In this document: piece after piece, positions 20,198-31,832 of the stretch
Numbering within the stretch: position 1 is the stretch's first letter
Layout: each line of letters begins with the position of its first letter
Origin: CAWKKW01 sp963850345
Lineage (GTDB): Bacteria; Acidobacteriota; Terriglobia; Terriglobales; Acidobacteriaceae
Assembly: GCA_963850345.1 (NCBI GenBank)
Contig: CAWKKW010000005.1
Location: forward strand, 744,001 to 808,000
Reading direction: 5' to 3'
Length of the DNA: 64,000 nucleotides
Position numbers and translations under genes: made by a program
The notes under the pieces: model-generated
Databases searched by the model: none
What the model was told of the DNA's origin: nothing
What the model saw: the letters and a program-made list of their open reading frames with translations, nothing else

Positions 20198-20782
20198 ATG
20201 ATTGTTGGTGATCCAAATGTGTTCGCGATTGAGTCCGAAATCACCGAAGCTTATGAGCGACTGAGCTCACGGGCAATAGGCTTCTTCGTGATCCACGCTT
20301 CGGGCAAGTGTTTCGGAGTGAAAGAAGCAGATGCTACTTTGTTGGCCTGTTCTTTTGATGAAGTCGGCAGACGACTTGCTGATCGTGGAATTCACATTCC
20401 CTGCTTCCCATTAGATGCAAATGCTGGCGAAATTGCCTTTGCCTTCAGGCGAACTCACTATAGTACAGATCGCGGAGGCAACGATCTCTTCTTCGAGATG
20501 GATGCTCGTGAGTTCGGAGACGCGATCTCATCGCGGCGACTGGTGTGGGCTCCCGATGGCGATGAAGCATTCGACGATAGCAGCTACGTCCTGCAATTTG
20601 AGAATGAGCATTACGTCCGGCTAGTCGCCTTCAAATCCGTTTTCGATTCCCTGTACGATCCTGAAAGCGTATGCGAAGTTCGGCTTTCGGCGGACAGTTT
20701 TTACGCGATTCTCCGATCCTGGAGAGATCGCTTCGAGTCGATATGGGAAGCGCATCCCAAGATGCCTGAGGGCTACAATTGA
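20198..20782 (+). CDS. Imm42-like immunity protein (orphan)
   Basis: A 194-residue cytoplasmic protein. ATG 20198 is preferred because GAAGGTG lies 8-14 bases upstream and the protein then opens MIVGDPNVFAIESEI, matching the usual opening of Imm42-type immunity proteins (short M-I-x-G-D-P-x-x-F-A-I). The rest is alpha/beta with no membrane segment. Such proteins neutralise a cognate polymorphic or contact-dependent toxin. No toxin, Rhs or secretion gene is in the window, so this would be an orphan. The codon texture is more AT-rich than its neighbours, hinting at transfer. The family call is moderate. Confidence 0.55.
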   Translation: MIVGDPNVFAIESEITEAYERLSSRAIGFFVIHASGKCFGVKEADATLLACSFDEVGRRLADRGIHIPCFPLDANAGEIAFAFRRTHYSTDRGGNDLFFEMDAREFGDAISSRRLVWAPDGDEAFDDSSYVLQFENEHYVRLVAFKSVFDSLYDPESVCEVRLSADSFYAILRSWRDRFESIWEAHPKMPEGYN

Positions 20783-20851
20783 CCATCCTAAGACGGAACG
20801 AGTGTCGGTAGCCATCTCTAAGGAAGCAGAGCCATGGAAATGACGGGGTTT

Positions 20852-20911
20852 GGAAAGCCAAAAGCCGGCTTTCCACCCTTACCACACCGCTTGAAAATCC
20901 CTGCGGGTTTT
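20852..20911. repeat. Pair of hairpins in the gap before tdh (possible dispersed repeat)
   Basis: GGAAAGCC (20852-20859) pairs perfectly with GGCTTTCC (20867-20874). Close after it, GAAAATCCC-TGC-GGGTTTTC forms a second stem with one bulged T. The surrounding 400-base gap (20783-21181) has no gene. Its sequence style resembles intergenic repeats I have seen scattered in acidobacterial genomes, but only one copy is present here, so the repeat status is an inference. It could also act as a terminator for genes converging on it. Confidence 0.35.
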
Positions 20912-21181
20912 CGCACATTCCCACGGCTTCCACGACGACTATGATTATTTTGAAAATGGGCTAAGCCCGCCGAAAACCCGCAATTAGAGCCGCTCTCACC
21001 GCAAGGGGCCTGTAAACCAAGTCCCTGGTCCAGAATGTAGAGGATGTCCCGGTACACTCAACATCGGCCAGGGCCGCTGGTTTTGGGCGCAGAGAGGCGT
21101 GGGTCCGGCGCGGAGTTTGCAGGCGAGGACTGAAGGTCGTTAGAGCGCAGCGGGGGAAGAGACGCGACTTCCCGGAACGAG

Positions 21182-22228
21182 TTAGGCGCCCTTGGCGGCG
21201 TCGCGCCAATCGAGGACGACCTTGCCCGAGTTGCCGGAGCGCATGGCGTCGAAGCCCTCTTCATAGTCACGCCACGAGTAGCGGTGGGTGATGATGGGCG
21301 AGATATCGAGTCCCGACTCGAGCATGACGGTCATCTTGTACCAGGTCTCATACATTTCGCGGCCATAGATGCCGCGGATGGTGAGTTGGTTAAAGATGAC
21401 ATTCTTCCAATCGATGGACATTTCAGATGGGGAGGGAATGCCGAGCATGGCGACCTTGCCGCCGTGGCTCATGTTGGCGAGCATGTCGCGGAAGGCGTGG
21501 ACGTTGCCGGACATTTCAAGCCCGACGTCGAAGCCCTCCTGCATGCCGAGCTTTTGCTGCACGTCGGCGAGTGAAGTTTCGCGCGGATCGATGGCGAGGG
21601 TGACGCCAAGTTTTTCCGCGAGCCTGAGGCGGTAGGGGTTGAGGTCGGTGATGATGACGTGGCGCGCGCCGGCATGCCGCGCGACGGCGGCTGCCATGAT
21701 GCCGATGGGGCCAGCGCCGGTGACGAGAACATCTTCGCCGAGCACGGGAAAGGCGAGGGCGGTGTGCACCGCATTGCCGAAGGGATCGAAGATGGCGGCG
21801 ACTTCAGGCGAGATCGAGGGATTGTGCCGCCAGATGTTACTCATGGGCAGGGCGATGTATTCGGCGAAGGCTCCGGCGCGGTTGACTCCGACGCCCTGGG
21901 TATGGGCGCAAAGGTGGCGGCGGCCGGCGAGACAGTTGCGGCAGCGCCCGCAGACGACGTGACCTTCGCCGCTGACCAGTTCGCCGGGATGAAAGTCAGA
22001 GACGTTGGAGCCGACGGCGACGATTTCGCCCACGAATTCGTGACCGATGATGAGGGGCACATGCAGGGTGGACTGGGCCCAGGCGTCCCACTCATAGATG
22101 TGGAGATCGGTGCCGCAAATGCCGGTGTAGAGCACGCGAATTTTGACGTCGTTGATGCCGATCTCGGGCTCGGGCACATCTTCGAGCCACAAACCTCGCG
22201 CTGCAGAACTCTTCACCAATGCTTTCAA
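21182..22228 (-). CDS. tdh: L-threonine 3-dehydrogenase-like zinc alcohol dehydrogenase
   Basis: A 348-residue NAD-dependent medium-chain dehydrogenase. It shows the catalytic-zinc ligands Cys38 (TGICGTDLHIYEWD) and His63 (IIGHEF), structural-zinc cysteines at 93, 96, 99 and 107, and the Rossmann motif GAGPIG. The EWD element, the NRAGAFAEY segment and the C-terminal ISPIITHRY are typical of threonine dehydrogenases, which turn threonine into 2-amino-3-ketobutyrate. No kbl gene (the usual partner) is adjacent. It overlaps the M20 hydrolase gene by 4 bases and ends the hut operon, so an activity on another hydroxy-amino compound is possible. Confidence 0.85.
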   Translation of the reverse strand: MKALVKSSAARGLWLEDVPEPEIGINDVKIRVLYTGICGTDLHIYEWDAWAQSTLHVPLIIGHEFVGEIVAVGSNVSDFHPGELVSGEGHVVCGRCRNCLAGRRHLCAHTQGVGVNRAGAFAEYIALPMSNIWRHNPSISPEVAAIFDPFGNAVHTALAFPVLGEDVLVTGAGPIGIMAAAVARHAGARHVIITDLNPYRLRLAEKLGVTLAIDPRETSLADVQQKLGMQEGFDVGLEMSGNVHAFRDMLANMSHGGKVAMLGIPSPSEMSIDWKNVIFNQLTIRGIYGREMYETWYKMTVMLESGLDISPIITHRYSWRDYEEGFDAMRSGNSGKVVLDWRDAAKGA

Positions 22229-23376
22229 TTCCCTGCTCCTCCGGCCCGGCTTGCGGGCGCGTGCATGAGGGTCGCGACGTGGCGGACGGCGAGCTCCAAT
22301 TCAGAGATGGGGACACATTCGCGTTCGCTGTGCGCGGTGCGCATGTCGCCGGGTCCAAACACGATGACCTCTTCAGCTACTGTAGCAAGCAGGCTCGCCT
22401 CGGAGCCAAAGGGGATGGAAATCGATTGTCTTCCGGTCAAGGCTTCCATGGTGCGAACGAGTTGCGAGTTGGCGGAGGTTTCGAAGCCGGGTTGATTTCT
22501 GAGGACGTGGATGGCGTAGTCGCAGCCATGCGTGCGTCGGATCGCTTCGCCGGTTTGCTGCAGGTGTGCGAGCAAGGCATCGGGGGAGAATTCAGGGAGG
22601 GGTCTGCATTCGAGGAGAAAGCGGCAAGTGCCCGGCACAATGTTTTTCGCGGTGCCGCCCGCGATGGTGCCGATGTTGAGGGTGGTGGAGGCGGGGGTGA
22701 AGAACGGGTTGTGGGTGTGGGAGAGTTCGCGGCTGTAGGTCTCGATGGCGTTGATCCACTGCGCGGCTCCGTAGATCGCGGAGACTCCCTCAGCGGGATG
22801 AGCGCTGTGAGCCTCGTGGCCGAGGACGGTGATTTCGGCGAGCCAGTAGCCTTTGCCGGCGCGTGCGGGATGGAGGGAGGTGGGCTCTCCAACGATGGCT
22901 CGTCGTGGGCGCAGGTGGCTGTTTCGCAGAAGATGATTGGCGCCAACGCAACCGATTTCTTCGTCGGCAGTGAGTACGAGCCTTAGGCCGGGGACTACGG
23001 ATTCGGTGGATGTCTGAGCGACGGCCGCAAGCAGGCAGGCGAGGAAGCCTTTGACATCGCAGGAACCGCAGCCGTGGAGCATGCCGGCGTCCTGATGCGG
23101 TTGAAGGGCTCCCGACCATTGGGGCGAGTAGGGCACGGTGTCGGAATGGCAGAAGAAGGTGAGGTCGACTGCGGGGTCATCGAGGTTCTGGGCGGCGGGT
23201 GCGGCAATGAGGTTTGCCTTCTCCACGCCGGACGGATCGCGATAAGGGAAGATGCGGGTCTGCCAGTTCGAGGCGTGGAGCAGCTCCGACGCATAGTCGA
23301 GGATCGGGAGATTGGAGAGGCTAGAGACGGACGGGATGCGGATGAGGTCGCTGAGGATCTCGACAACCGATTTCAT
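22225..23376 (-). CDS. M20-family amidohydrolase, ArgE-like; candidate N-formylglutamate deformylase
   Basis: A 383-residue zinc amidohydrolase. All M20 metal-site elements are visible: His77 and Asp79 (FFCHSDTVP), bridging Asp107 (GCGSCDVKG), catalytic Glu139 and ligand Glu140 (TADEEIG), Glu164 (VGEPT) and the final His in GPGDMRTAHSERE. Overall it resembles acetylornithine deacetylase. It is translationally overlapped (4 bases on each side) between hutF and tdh in a histidine-degradation operon. HutF releases N-formylglutamate, and no hutG gene is present, so this enzyme probably performs the deformylation. The function is inferred from context; the family call is firm. Confidence 0.82.
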   Translation of the reverse strand: MKSVVEILSDLIRIPSVSSLSNLPILDYASELLHASNWQTRIFPYRDPSGVEKANLIAAPAAQNLDDPAVDLTFFCHSDTVPYSPQWSGALQPHQDAGMLHGCGSCDVKGFLACLLAAVAQTSTESVVPGLRLVLTADEEIGCVGANHLLRNSHLRPRRAIVGEPTSLHPARAGKGYWLAEITVLGHEAHSAHPAEGVSAIYGAAQWINAIETYSRELSHTHNPFFTPASTTLNIGTIAGGTAKNIVPGTCRFLLECRPLPEFSPDALLAHLQQTGEAIRRTHGCDYAIHVLRNQPGFETSANSQLVRTMEALTGRQSISIPFGSEASLLATVAEEVIVFGPGDMRTAHSERECVPISELELAVRHVATLMHAPASRAGGAGN

Positions 23377-24770
23377 CGTGGCGCGGCCTCTCGGTTTCGC
23401 CAGGCCCTGGTGTGGACCTCGGCGTATCTTGAGACGATCTCTTGCCGGAGCGAATGGGCGCCGTCGCGAACGATGAAGTTGCCCTGAACCACAACATCGC
23501 GAATGGCGGAGCGGTTCAGGGAGAAGACGAGGATCGGGAGCAGATCGTTTTTGGAGTGGCCGGCGATGGAGAGATCGTCGCGGTCGATGGTGAAGAAATC
23601 GGCGAGTGATCCGGGGGCCAGGTCACCTGTGGGCACGCCCAGTGCGCGCGCGCCGTGAAGGGTTGCGCAGTCGAGCAGTTCGTTGGCGATGGGGCGCTTG
23701 CCTGCCCAGTCGAGCAGGGCGCGCTTCTGGTTGCGCAGACGCAGGTGGTACTCCAGTTCACGAGCATCTTCAAACGGATCGATCTGCGCCTGGCTGTCGG
23801 AGCCGAGCGCGATGGGAATGCCGAGCCGCATGGCTTCATCCGCAGGGAAAATGCCATCGCCGAGGTTACGTTCTGTGGTTGGGCAGGAACAGATGGTGGC
23901 GCCGCCGGCGGCGAGCATCTCGAGCTCTTGCGGCGTAACGTGAATCGAGTGCACGACACTGAGGTCGGCGCCGAGCAGCCGCGCGCGATGGAGTAGGGCG
24001 ACGGGCGAGGTTCCGTATTCGCGGATGCAGGCATCGATCTCGGCGGTCTGTTCCGAGATATGCATCTGGATGGGAAGGTGGTTGGCGCGGGCCCATTCGA
24101 ACAGCGGGAGGAGTTCGGGCAACGGCACGGCGCGGACGCTATGCGGAGCGATGCCGAACCGAACCAAGTCTGACTCGCAGCCGTAGTGAGCGAGCAGCGA
24201 TTCTATATTGGAGAGGTAAGTGGAGGTCGACTCGTAGAAACGGCGCTGCCCCGCGTCTGGAGGCAATTCAAAACCCGCGCGGAAGTATGCGGTGCGAAGC
24301 AAAACGATGCGAATGCCGACGGATTGCGCTGCGGCAATGACCTGTTTGCTGAGCAGATTTGGATCTTCGTAGGGCTGGCCGTGAAGGTCGTTGTGAAGGT
24401 AATGGAACTCGCCGACGGTGCCGATGCCGGAAAGCGCCATCTCGAGGAAGGTCATGCGCGCGACGTCGAAGACCTCTTGCGCATCGAGCGACGAAGCTGC
24501 GTGATACATGGTGGCTCGCCACGACCAGAAGTCATTTCCGCTGCTGACCTTGGTCTCCGCCTTACCACGTATCAGCCGCTGGAACGAATGGGAATGAGCG
24601 TTGACGAAGGCAGGCAGCATGGCCCGGCCGGGCAGATTGACACGACGGGTAGCGGCGGAGTCGGGCTCTCGGGTGATAGCGAGAATGCGACCGGACTGGT
24701 CGACGAGCAGGCCATTCGTGGAGAATTCGCCGTCTGAGTAGAGCAGGTCGGGCTTATAGAAGGTGTTCAT
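23373..24770 (-). CDS. hutF: Formimidoylglutamate deiminase HutF
   Basis: A 465-residue amidohydrolase-superfamily enzyme that converts N-formimino-L-glutamate to N-formyl-L-glutamate and ammonia. Metal ligands are His59 and His61 (NAHSHSFQR), the histidine in GIAPHSVRAV, the MHISEQ histidine and the final Asp in ALGSDSQAQ. The FQRLIRG and TVGEFHYLHND segments are family-typical. It overlaps the M20 hydrolase by 4 bases and lies 67 bases below hutI. Its presence shows that the organism uses the five-step formylglutamate branch of histidine degradation. Confidence 0.92.
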   Translation of the reverse strand: MNTFYKPDLLYSDGEFSTNGLLVDQSGRILAITREPDSAATRRVNLPGRAMLPAFVNAHSHSFQRLIRGKAETKVSSGNDFWSWRATMYHAASSLDAQEVFDVARMTFLEMALSGIGTVGEFHYLHNDLHGQPYEDPNLLSKQVIAAAQSVGIRIVLLRTAYFRAGFELPPDAGQRRFYESTSTYLSNIESLLAHYGCESDLVRFGIAPHSVRAVPLPELLPLFEWARANHLPIQMHISEQTAEIDACIREYGTSPVALLHRARLLGADLSVVHSIHVTPQELEMLAAGGATICSCPTTERNLGDGIFPADEAMRLGIPIALGSDSQAQIDPFEDARELEYHLRLRNQKRALLDWAGKRPIANELLDCATLHGARALGVPTGDLAPGSLADFFTIDRDDLSIAGHSKNDLLPILVFSLNRSAIRDVVVQGNFIVRDGAHSLRQEIVSRYAEVHTRAWRNREAAPR

Positions 24771-24837
24771 CGAGCGCCCTCGAAAGAGTCACAGTGAGTG
24801 AACTGAATGGCCGAACCAAGTGCCATTGGGGACAGGT

Positions 24838-26057
24838 TTACACGACCCTCTCTCCACGAATCCAGACTTCGCCGACAACATTTGCACCCATGGAGTAGAT
24901 CAGATCGCGCCAGTCGCTGCTCTCGAGCACCAGGAAGTCGGCGCGTGCGCCGGCCTCGACGCGGCCCACGTCATCAAGCCCGAGAGCACATGCTGCGTTT
25001 ACAGTTCCCGCCACCAGCGCCTCCTGGACCGTGAGTCCATTTAATCGTACGGCCAAGCCGAGCGCGGCTGCGGTAGAAAAGAGCGGGCTTGAGCCGGGAT
25101 TGAGATCGGTTCCAACAGCAACCCCCGCTCCTGCATCGATGAGTTGCCGGCCGGGCGCCGCCGGGATTCCGAGATGAAGAGAGACGCCAGGAAGAATTGT
25201 AGCAATGGTGGAACTCTTTGCAAGGGCGGTCCAGTGTTCGGGGCGGCAGGCCTCGAGATGATCGACGCTCAGCACACCCATGCGAAGCCCGAGTTCCAGG
25301 CCGCCGATCGAGTGAAACTGGTCGGTGTGGAGCTTGGTGCGCAGGCCATGTAACTGTGCGCAACGCAGGATCTGTTCCGCTTCGTCGGGATGCCACGCTT
25401 CTTTTTCGACGAAAACGTCTACTGCCGAAGCGAGCGCGCGCGTAGCGACTGAAGGGATGAGTGTGGCACAGACTTTCGCTAGGTAGTTTGACCGTTCGGC
25501 TGGATCGGCGGCAGGAATATGTATGAGCAGCGTAGGTATAAGTTGAGCGCGGGTCTCGGCGGCGAGTTCTGCGATGGCTTCGAGCATCGCGATCTCCGCG
25601 GCGGCGGTGAATCCGTAGCCGGACTTGATCTCGATTACGGAGGCTCCGGATTGGAGCAACGATGCGATGCGGGGCTTGGCGAGCGCGACGAGTTGCTGCT
25701 TGCTTGCTGCAGCGGTCGCGCGGATGGTGCTGCGTATGCCTCCGCCGGAGGCGAGTATCTGCTCATAGGTGCGGCCCGAGGTGCGTGCTTCAAAATCGGC
25801 GAGGCGATCGCCCGCCCAGACTGCGTGAGTGTGCGGATCGACGAGCGCGGGAACGACGGCGCGGTTTTTAAGGTCGAGGGTCTCGCGTGCATCGCCGCGC
25901 CAGGCTTGCTCTTCGCCGGCCCAAAGGATGCGTCCGGCGCCGACAGCGATGGCAGCATGGCGAATCAGTTTCAGCTGGCGCATCGCCCGGCCGCGCCTGA
26001 TGCCATGACCTTCGGCGGTGACGAACTCCGAGATGCCGGTGAGCAGATAGTCGATGT

Positions 26058-26061
<4 letters not shown>
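24838..26061 (-). CDS. hutI: Imidazolonepropionase HutI
   Basis: Third step of histidine degradation: hydrolyses 4-imidazolone-5-propionate to formiminoglutamate. The 407-residue protein has the metal motif His77-x-His79 (VDPHTHAVWAGDR), the substrate segment SGRTYEQILASGGGI, the KSGYGF element, LHTDQFHSIGG and the catalytic Asp in VGTDLNPGS. The length is normal. It overlaps hutU by 4 bases. A short AATGGC/GCCATT inverted repeat lies in the 67-base gap to hutF. Confidence 0.95.
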
Positions 26062-27706
<1,645 letters not shown>

Positions 27707-27710
<4 letters not shown>

Positions 27711-29218
27711 CGGGCGACCCCGGCTGTTTGCGGAGCTTCGTGGGGCTGAAGGTTGTCCTCGGCGAGGAACTGCGCCGCGGCCTCCATGCGAGTGGATAGG
27801 ATACAGTCACTGTTCCATGAAGGCACGCGTTCCCGGAATCGCTGCCGGGATTGCTCGAGCACGGGTGGGATGGTTTCGCCGCGCATGTCGATGGCCCGAG
27901 TGGCAGCGAGAAGTTCGATGGCAACCACCATGCGCGCCAGAGAGACAGCCTGTTCCAGCTTAAGGGCGGAGGTCATGCCCATGCTGACAAAGTCTTCCTG
28001 ATTGCCGCTGGTGGGAATGGACCCGGTGGAGGCGGGCGAGGCGAGAACACGCAACTCCGCGACCAAGGCCGCAGCGGTGACCTGCGCCATCATCAGCCCG
28101 GATTCGATGCCGGGGGCTGAGGCGAGAAACGCGGGAAGGCCTTCGTTCAGTGTGGGATTCAAGAGACGTTCAATGCGGCGCTCGGCGATGCCCGCCAACT
28201 GGCAGAGGGCAATGGCGAGGTAGTCAAGGTTGAGCGCGAGAGGAGCTCCATGGAAGTTACCACCAGAGAGGATGGCGTCTTCAAAGACGAGTGGATTGTC
28301 GGTCGCACTGTTGAGTTCGATCTGCATCACGCGGCGGGCTTCGGCAACCGTGTCCCACACTGCGCCATGCACCTGGGGAATGCAGCGCAGGCAGTACGCA
28401 TCCTGCACGCGGCCTTCGCGCGCGATCCAGATATCGTCCTCGAGAAGGCTACGCAGATGGGTGGCGCTCAGGACCTGTCCTCGATGGGGGCGCGCCGCGT
28501 GCAAACGCGGGTCGAGTGCGGCGGGCAGGCCTCGCAGCGCCTTCATGGTCATGGCGGCTGTGGTCTGCGCGGAGTAGAACAGGGACTCGATGGCTGCGAT
28601 CTGGAGGCAGCCGATGGACAGCATGGCCTGCGTTCCATTGAGCAGCGAGATGCCTTCTTTAGCTTGTAACCGAAGCGGTTGCAGATGGGCGCGCCGGAGA
28701 CACTCGGCAGCGTCGAGCACCTCGCCTCGGTAGCGTGCACGACCCTCGCCGAGCAGGATCAGCGTCATATGGGCAAGGGGAGCAAGGTCGCCACTGGCAC
28801 CGACGCTGCCTCGCGAGGGAATCACGGGGGTGATGCGGTGGTTGAGAAGATCGCAAAGGCGCTCGGCGACCTCGGGCCGAATGCCGGAGAGGCCTTTCGC
28901 CAGGACGTTGGCGCGGATGAGCATCATGCCGCGAACGACCGCTTCGGAGAGGGGCTCGCCGATGCCGGCGCAGTGAGAGCGGACGAGGTTGACCTGCATC
29001 TGCTCGATTTCACAGGGATCGAGGCGGATGTTGGCGAGCAGTCCTACGCCGGTGTTGAGGGCGTAGACCGCCTTCGAACCGCTGAGGGCAGCCTCGACCT
29101 GCGCGCGGGAGCGGCGCATTCTCGCCCGGGCCACGTCTGCCAGCGAGACCAGGTCGCGGCCAGCCGCTAGGGCGACAACATCCTCCAGGGTAAGGCTCGC
29201 GCCATCCAGCATCAGCAT
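27707..29218 (-). CDS. hutH: Histidine ammonia-lyase HutH
   Basis: First step: removes ammonia from L-histidine to give urocanate. The 503-residue protein carries the self-cyclising Ala-Ser-Gly (141-143, in GSVGASGDLAPLAH) that forms the MIO electrophile, plus NTGVG near residue 55, QVNLVRSHCAG and the LLNGTQAM segment. It is the first gene of the hutH-hutU-hutI-hutF-M20-tdh operon and is divergent from an Lrp-type regulator, with 156 bases between start codons. Confidence 0.97.
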
Positions 29219-29374
29219 TGGCGTATGCTAGCGATTGTGCGTGCCGAAGAGAAGTAGCGTTCAACGGAAGTACTGAGTTTGTTCAGGGGTTCGTTCGGCT
29301 TGGCACAGGTTTTACCGTGGTATCGGCGAGAGGAAAATAGCTTCACCGTTGATTATGATCAGGAGAGGTTCGCG

Positions 29375-29830
29375 ATGATTGCGCTGGATTTGATCGACAA
29401 GCGGTTGCTGCAGGAGCTTGCCACGGATGCGAGGATCGGGTTTGCGGAGTTAGGCCGGCGGGTGGGCCTGTCGCCTTCCGCGGCGGCGGAGCGGGTGCGG
29501 CAACTGGAGAGTTCGGGGCTGATTCGAGGCTACCGGGCAGAGGTGGACCTGCAGGCGCTCGGGTTCGCGATCACAGCTTTTGTGAGGCTGACGTGTGAGG
29601 GAAATCGCTACCGGACGTTTTTGAAATTTCTGCCAACGCTCGATGCGGTGCAGGAGTGTCATCACCTTACGGGCGGCGATGCATTCCTGCTCAGGGTGAT
29701 GTTGAGCTCCATCGATCAGCTTGAGACGTTGATTGAAAAGCTGCTGCCGTATGGCACACCGACGACGAGCCTGGTGTTATCGACGCCGCTGAAGAGGAAC
29801 CAGAACGCGCACTTACTAAGTAGGCTCTAG
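29375..29830 (+). CDS. Lrp/AsnC-family transcriptional regulator
   Basis: A 151-residue protein from ATG 29375, chosen over an upstream extension to 29279 because AGGAGAGG lies just before it and the protein then opens with the family N-terminus MIALDLIDKRLLQEL. The helix-turn-helix is GFAELGRRVGLSPSAAAERV (about 24-43), followed by LESSGLIRGYRAEVD. A C-terminal RAM ligand domain begins at about residue 65. Its divergent position makes it the likely regulator of the hut operon, perhaps sensing histidine or glutamate. Confidence 0.88.
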   Translation: MIALDLIDKRLLQELATDARIGFAELGRRVGLSPSAAAERVRQLESSGLIRGYRAEVDLQALGFAITAFVRLTCEGNRYRTFLKFLPTLDAVQECHHLTGGDAFLLRVMLSSIDQLETLIEKLLPYGTPTTSLVLSTPLKRNQNAHLLSRL

Positions 29831-30070
29831 GCGAGCGGTCAGGGGCGAGTAAGCAGGGTGAGAGAGGCCAGCCACGTCGGCTGTGGTGGTATGAACTACG
29901 ACCACTTCATAGGACGAGAGATTAATCTGGATGTTGAGTGGTTCGCAGGCTTTTTTCCAAGGCATAGTAGGAAGCCTGGCACCTTAGTCGGACTTAGTAA
30001 CTACCACATGGTGCTCGGCCAGTGCGGCCTGGGTCATGATAGAAGGCGATTTGCATCGAGCCCTTTTCTA

Positions 30071-31612
30071 TTAAGGAGCAGGGGGCGGAATGACAGGAGG
30101 AGGAATTTCGGTTTGCGATGTGAAGGTAGAGGCGGGAAGTCCCGCTGCGTTGAACAAGTTCGCGGTGGGTGCGTTGGCCCATCCATATCTCACATATAGC
30201 GGCTTTTGTATCTCGGGGCTACTTACTACGACATAATCGTCTTCGATACGCGCGGTGGCGGTCACGAATTGTCCGTCTCGGCCAGCCACTTCAAAGCCTT
30301 GCAGGCTGGGGCCTTTCGCAGTTAAGCCGGCGCTATGGTCAAACCAGACGCGCACGCTGGTGTCGTCGGGAGCGGCCTCTCGGTAGATGGGGCCGGAATA
30401 CTCCAGAGTTTCTCCGTAAGCGATGGCGCGAGCGGCAAGAGCGAGTCGATTGCCGACCGTCTGCTTGTCGGAAGGATGCACGTTTTCCGGATCGCCCACA
30501 TCGAGCGTGACCGCCATGCCGGTGTTAACTACAGAGAGCGTTCGCCGCTGCGCTTCGCGAATGATGCCCCATGTCTCCGCGGAGGTGGATGTGAAGCTAG
30601 AGATCTGAACAAACAGGAATGGGAAGTTACCCTCGTTCCACTTCGAACGCCAGTCGGCGATAAGTTCGGGGAATAACCTGCTGTAAGTCGGCGCAAGTAT
30701 CCCCATGCTGTTGGATTCGCCCTGATACCAGATCACTCCCTTGATGGTGAAGGGGGTAGCTGGAGCGACCATGCCGTTGAAGAGCCCGGCAGGCGCCCAG
30801 GATGCGGGCCCGGGATGCCACGGATGTTTTGGCAGAGGCTGCCCTGCCTGACGCGAGGCATCATCCTCGCGCTTCTCGCGTGCAAGTAACAACGGTATCT
30901 GGTCCTGCTGATCCATAAGTTGCGCTCGTGCCGCAAAGACGGGCATCAAAGACGCGTCGGAGGCCAGGCCATCGAGACTTACCCACGCCTCGGCAGGCGT
31001 GCCGCCCCAGGTGGAGTCAATCAGGCCGATCGGCACATGTTCGCGCTTCTGTATCTCACGACCGAAGAAATAAGCTACCGCAGAGAACTTGGCAGCGGTC
31101 TCCGGAGTGCAGGAGGTCCAGGAACCTTCCAGTTCGCTCAAGGGATAGTCGGAGGTTTTCTTGTCGACGAGTAACAGGCGCACCTGCGGCAGATTGGCAT
31201 GTGCGATCTCCTGGTCTGCATCTTTCACGACCGCGCTGCCGGGAAAGCCGCTCAGCGGCATCTCCATATTGGACTGGCCCGAGGCGAACCAGACATCCCC
31301 AATCAGAATGTCGGATAACGTAACTGAGTTGGTGCCTTGAACCGCGAGGTCGAAGGGGCCGCCCGCATGCTCGGGCGCAAGAAAGAGGCTCCACTGTCCA
31401 AGGTCGTTCGCGGCTGTTGAGCGTGTCTGCCCGTGCAGTTTGACGGTGACGGATTCGCCTGGCTGGGCCCATCCCCAAATGTGGATAGGCTTTTCGCGCT
31501 GCAGCACCATGTGATCGCTGAGGATGTGCGGAAGCCTAACCTCGCAACTTGCGACCAGTGGCATCATGGCGAGGAAGCAGCCAACAAGCTTGGCGATACG
31601 GATGTGTCTCAC
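30071..31612 (-). CDS. Exported sialate O-acetylesterase family protein
   Basis: A 513-residue secreted esterase. GTG 31612 is chosen because TAGGAGA lies 6 bases upstream and a signal peptide follows directly (MRHIRIAKLVGCFLAMMPLVA). The SGNH-type nucleophile is Ser114 in ASGQSNMEMPL and the Asp-His dyad is in VHPSDKQTVGNRLA. The WGGTPAEAWVS and GVIWYQGESN segments are diagnostic. It removes acetyl groups from sialic acids or acetylated plant polysaccharides. The protein ends in a Pro-rich tail (EIPPPVIPPPAP). Confidence 0.85.
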   Translation of the reverse strand: MRHIRIAKLVGCFLAMMPLVASCEVRLPHILSDHMVLQREKPIHIWGWAQPGESVTVKLHGQTRSTAANDLGQWSLFLAPEHAGGPFDLAVQGTNSVTLSDILIGDVWFASGQSNMEMPLSGFPGSAVVKDADQEIAHANLPQVRLLLVDKKTSDYPLSELEGSWTSCTPETAAKFSAVAYFFGREIQKREHVPIGLIDSTWGGTPAEAWVSLDGLASDASLMPVFAARAQLMDQQDQIPLLLAREKREDDASRQAGQPLPKHPWHPGPASWAPAGLFNGMVAPATPFTIKGVIWYQGESNSMGILAPTYSRLFPELIADWRSKWNEGNFPFLFVQISSFTSTSAETWGIIREAQRRTLSVVNTGMAVTLDVGDPENVHPSDKQTVGNRLALAARAIAYGETLEYSGPIYREAAPDDTSVRVWFDHSAGLTAKGPSLQGFEVAGRDGQFVTATARIEDDYVVVSSPEIQKPLYVRYGWANAPTANLFNAAGLPASTFTSQTEIPPPVIPPPAP

Positions 31613-31832
31613 GATTTCTCCTACGGATCGATTGCTTTTACCTGGATGAAGTGATCGGCAGTGGAGCGACCGGATAAAATGTCGTGATAACGATATCAAA
31701 TGAAACAGAGTGCATGCTCTGCGAGGTGCAGGCGAGCGCGCAAAATTTGCGGATACGAGTCTTCAGACCGAGGTGCGCCTGATAGATTCTATTGAGAGCT
31801 GAGCGGTCGAGTTGAGTATTGGAGGGTTGAGA

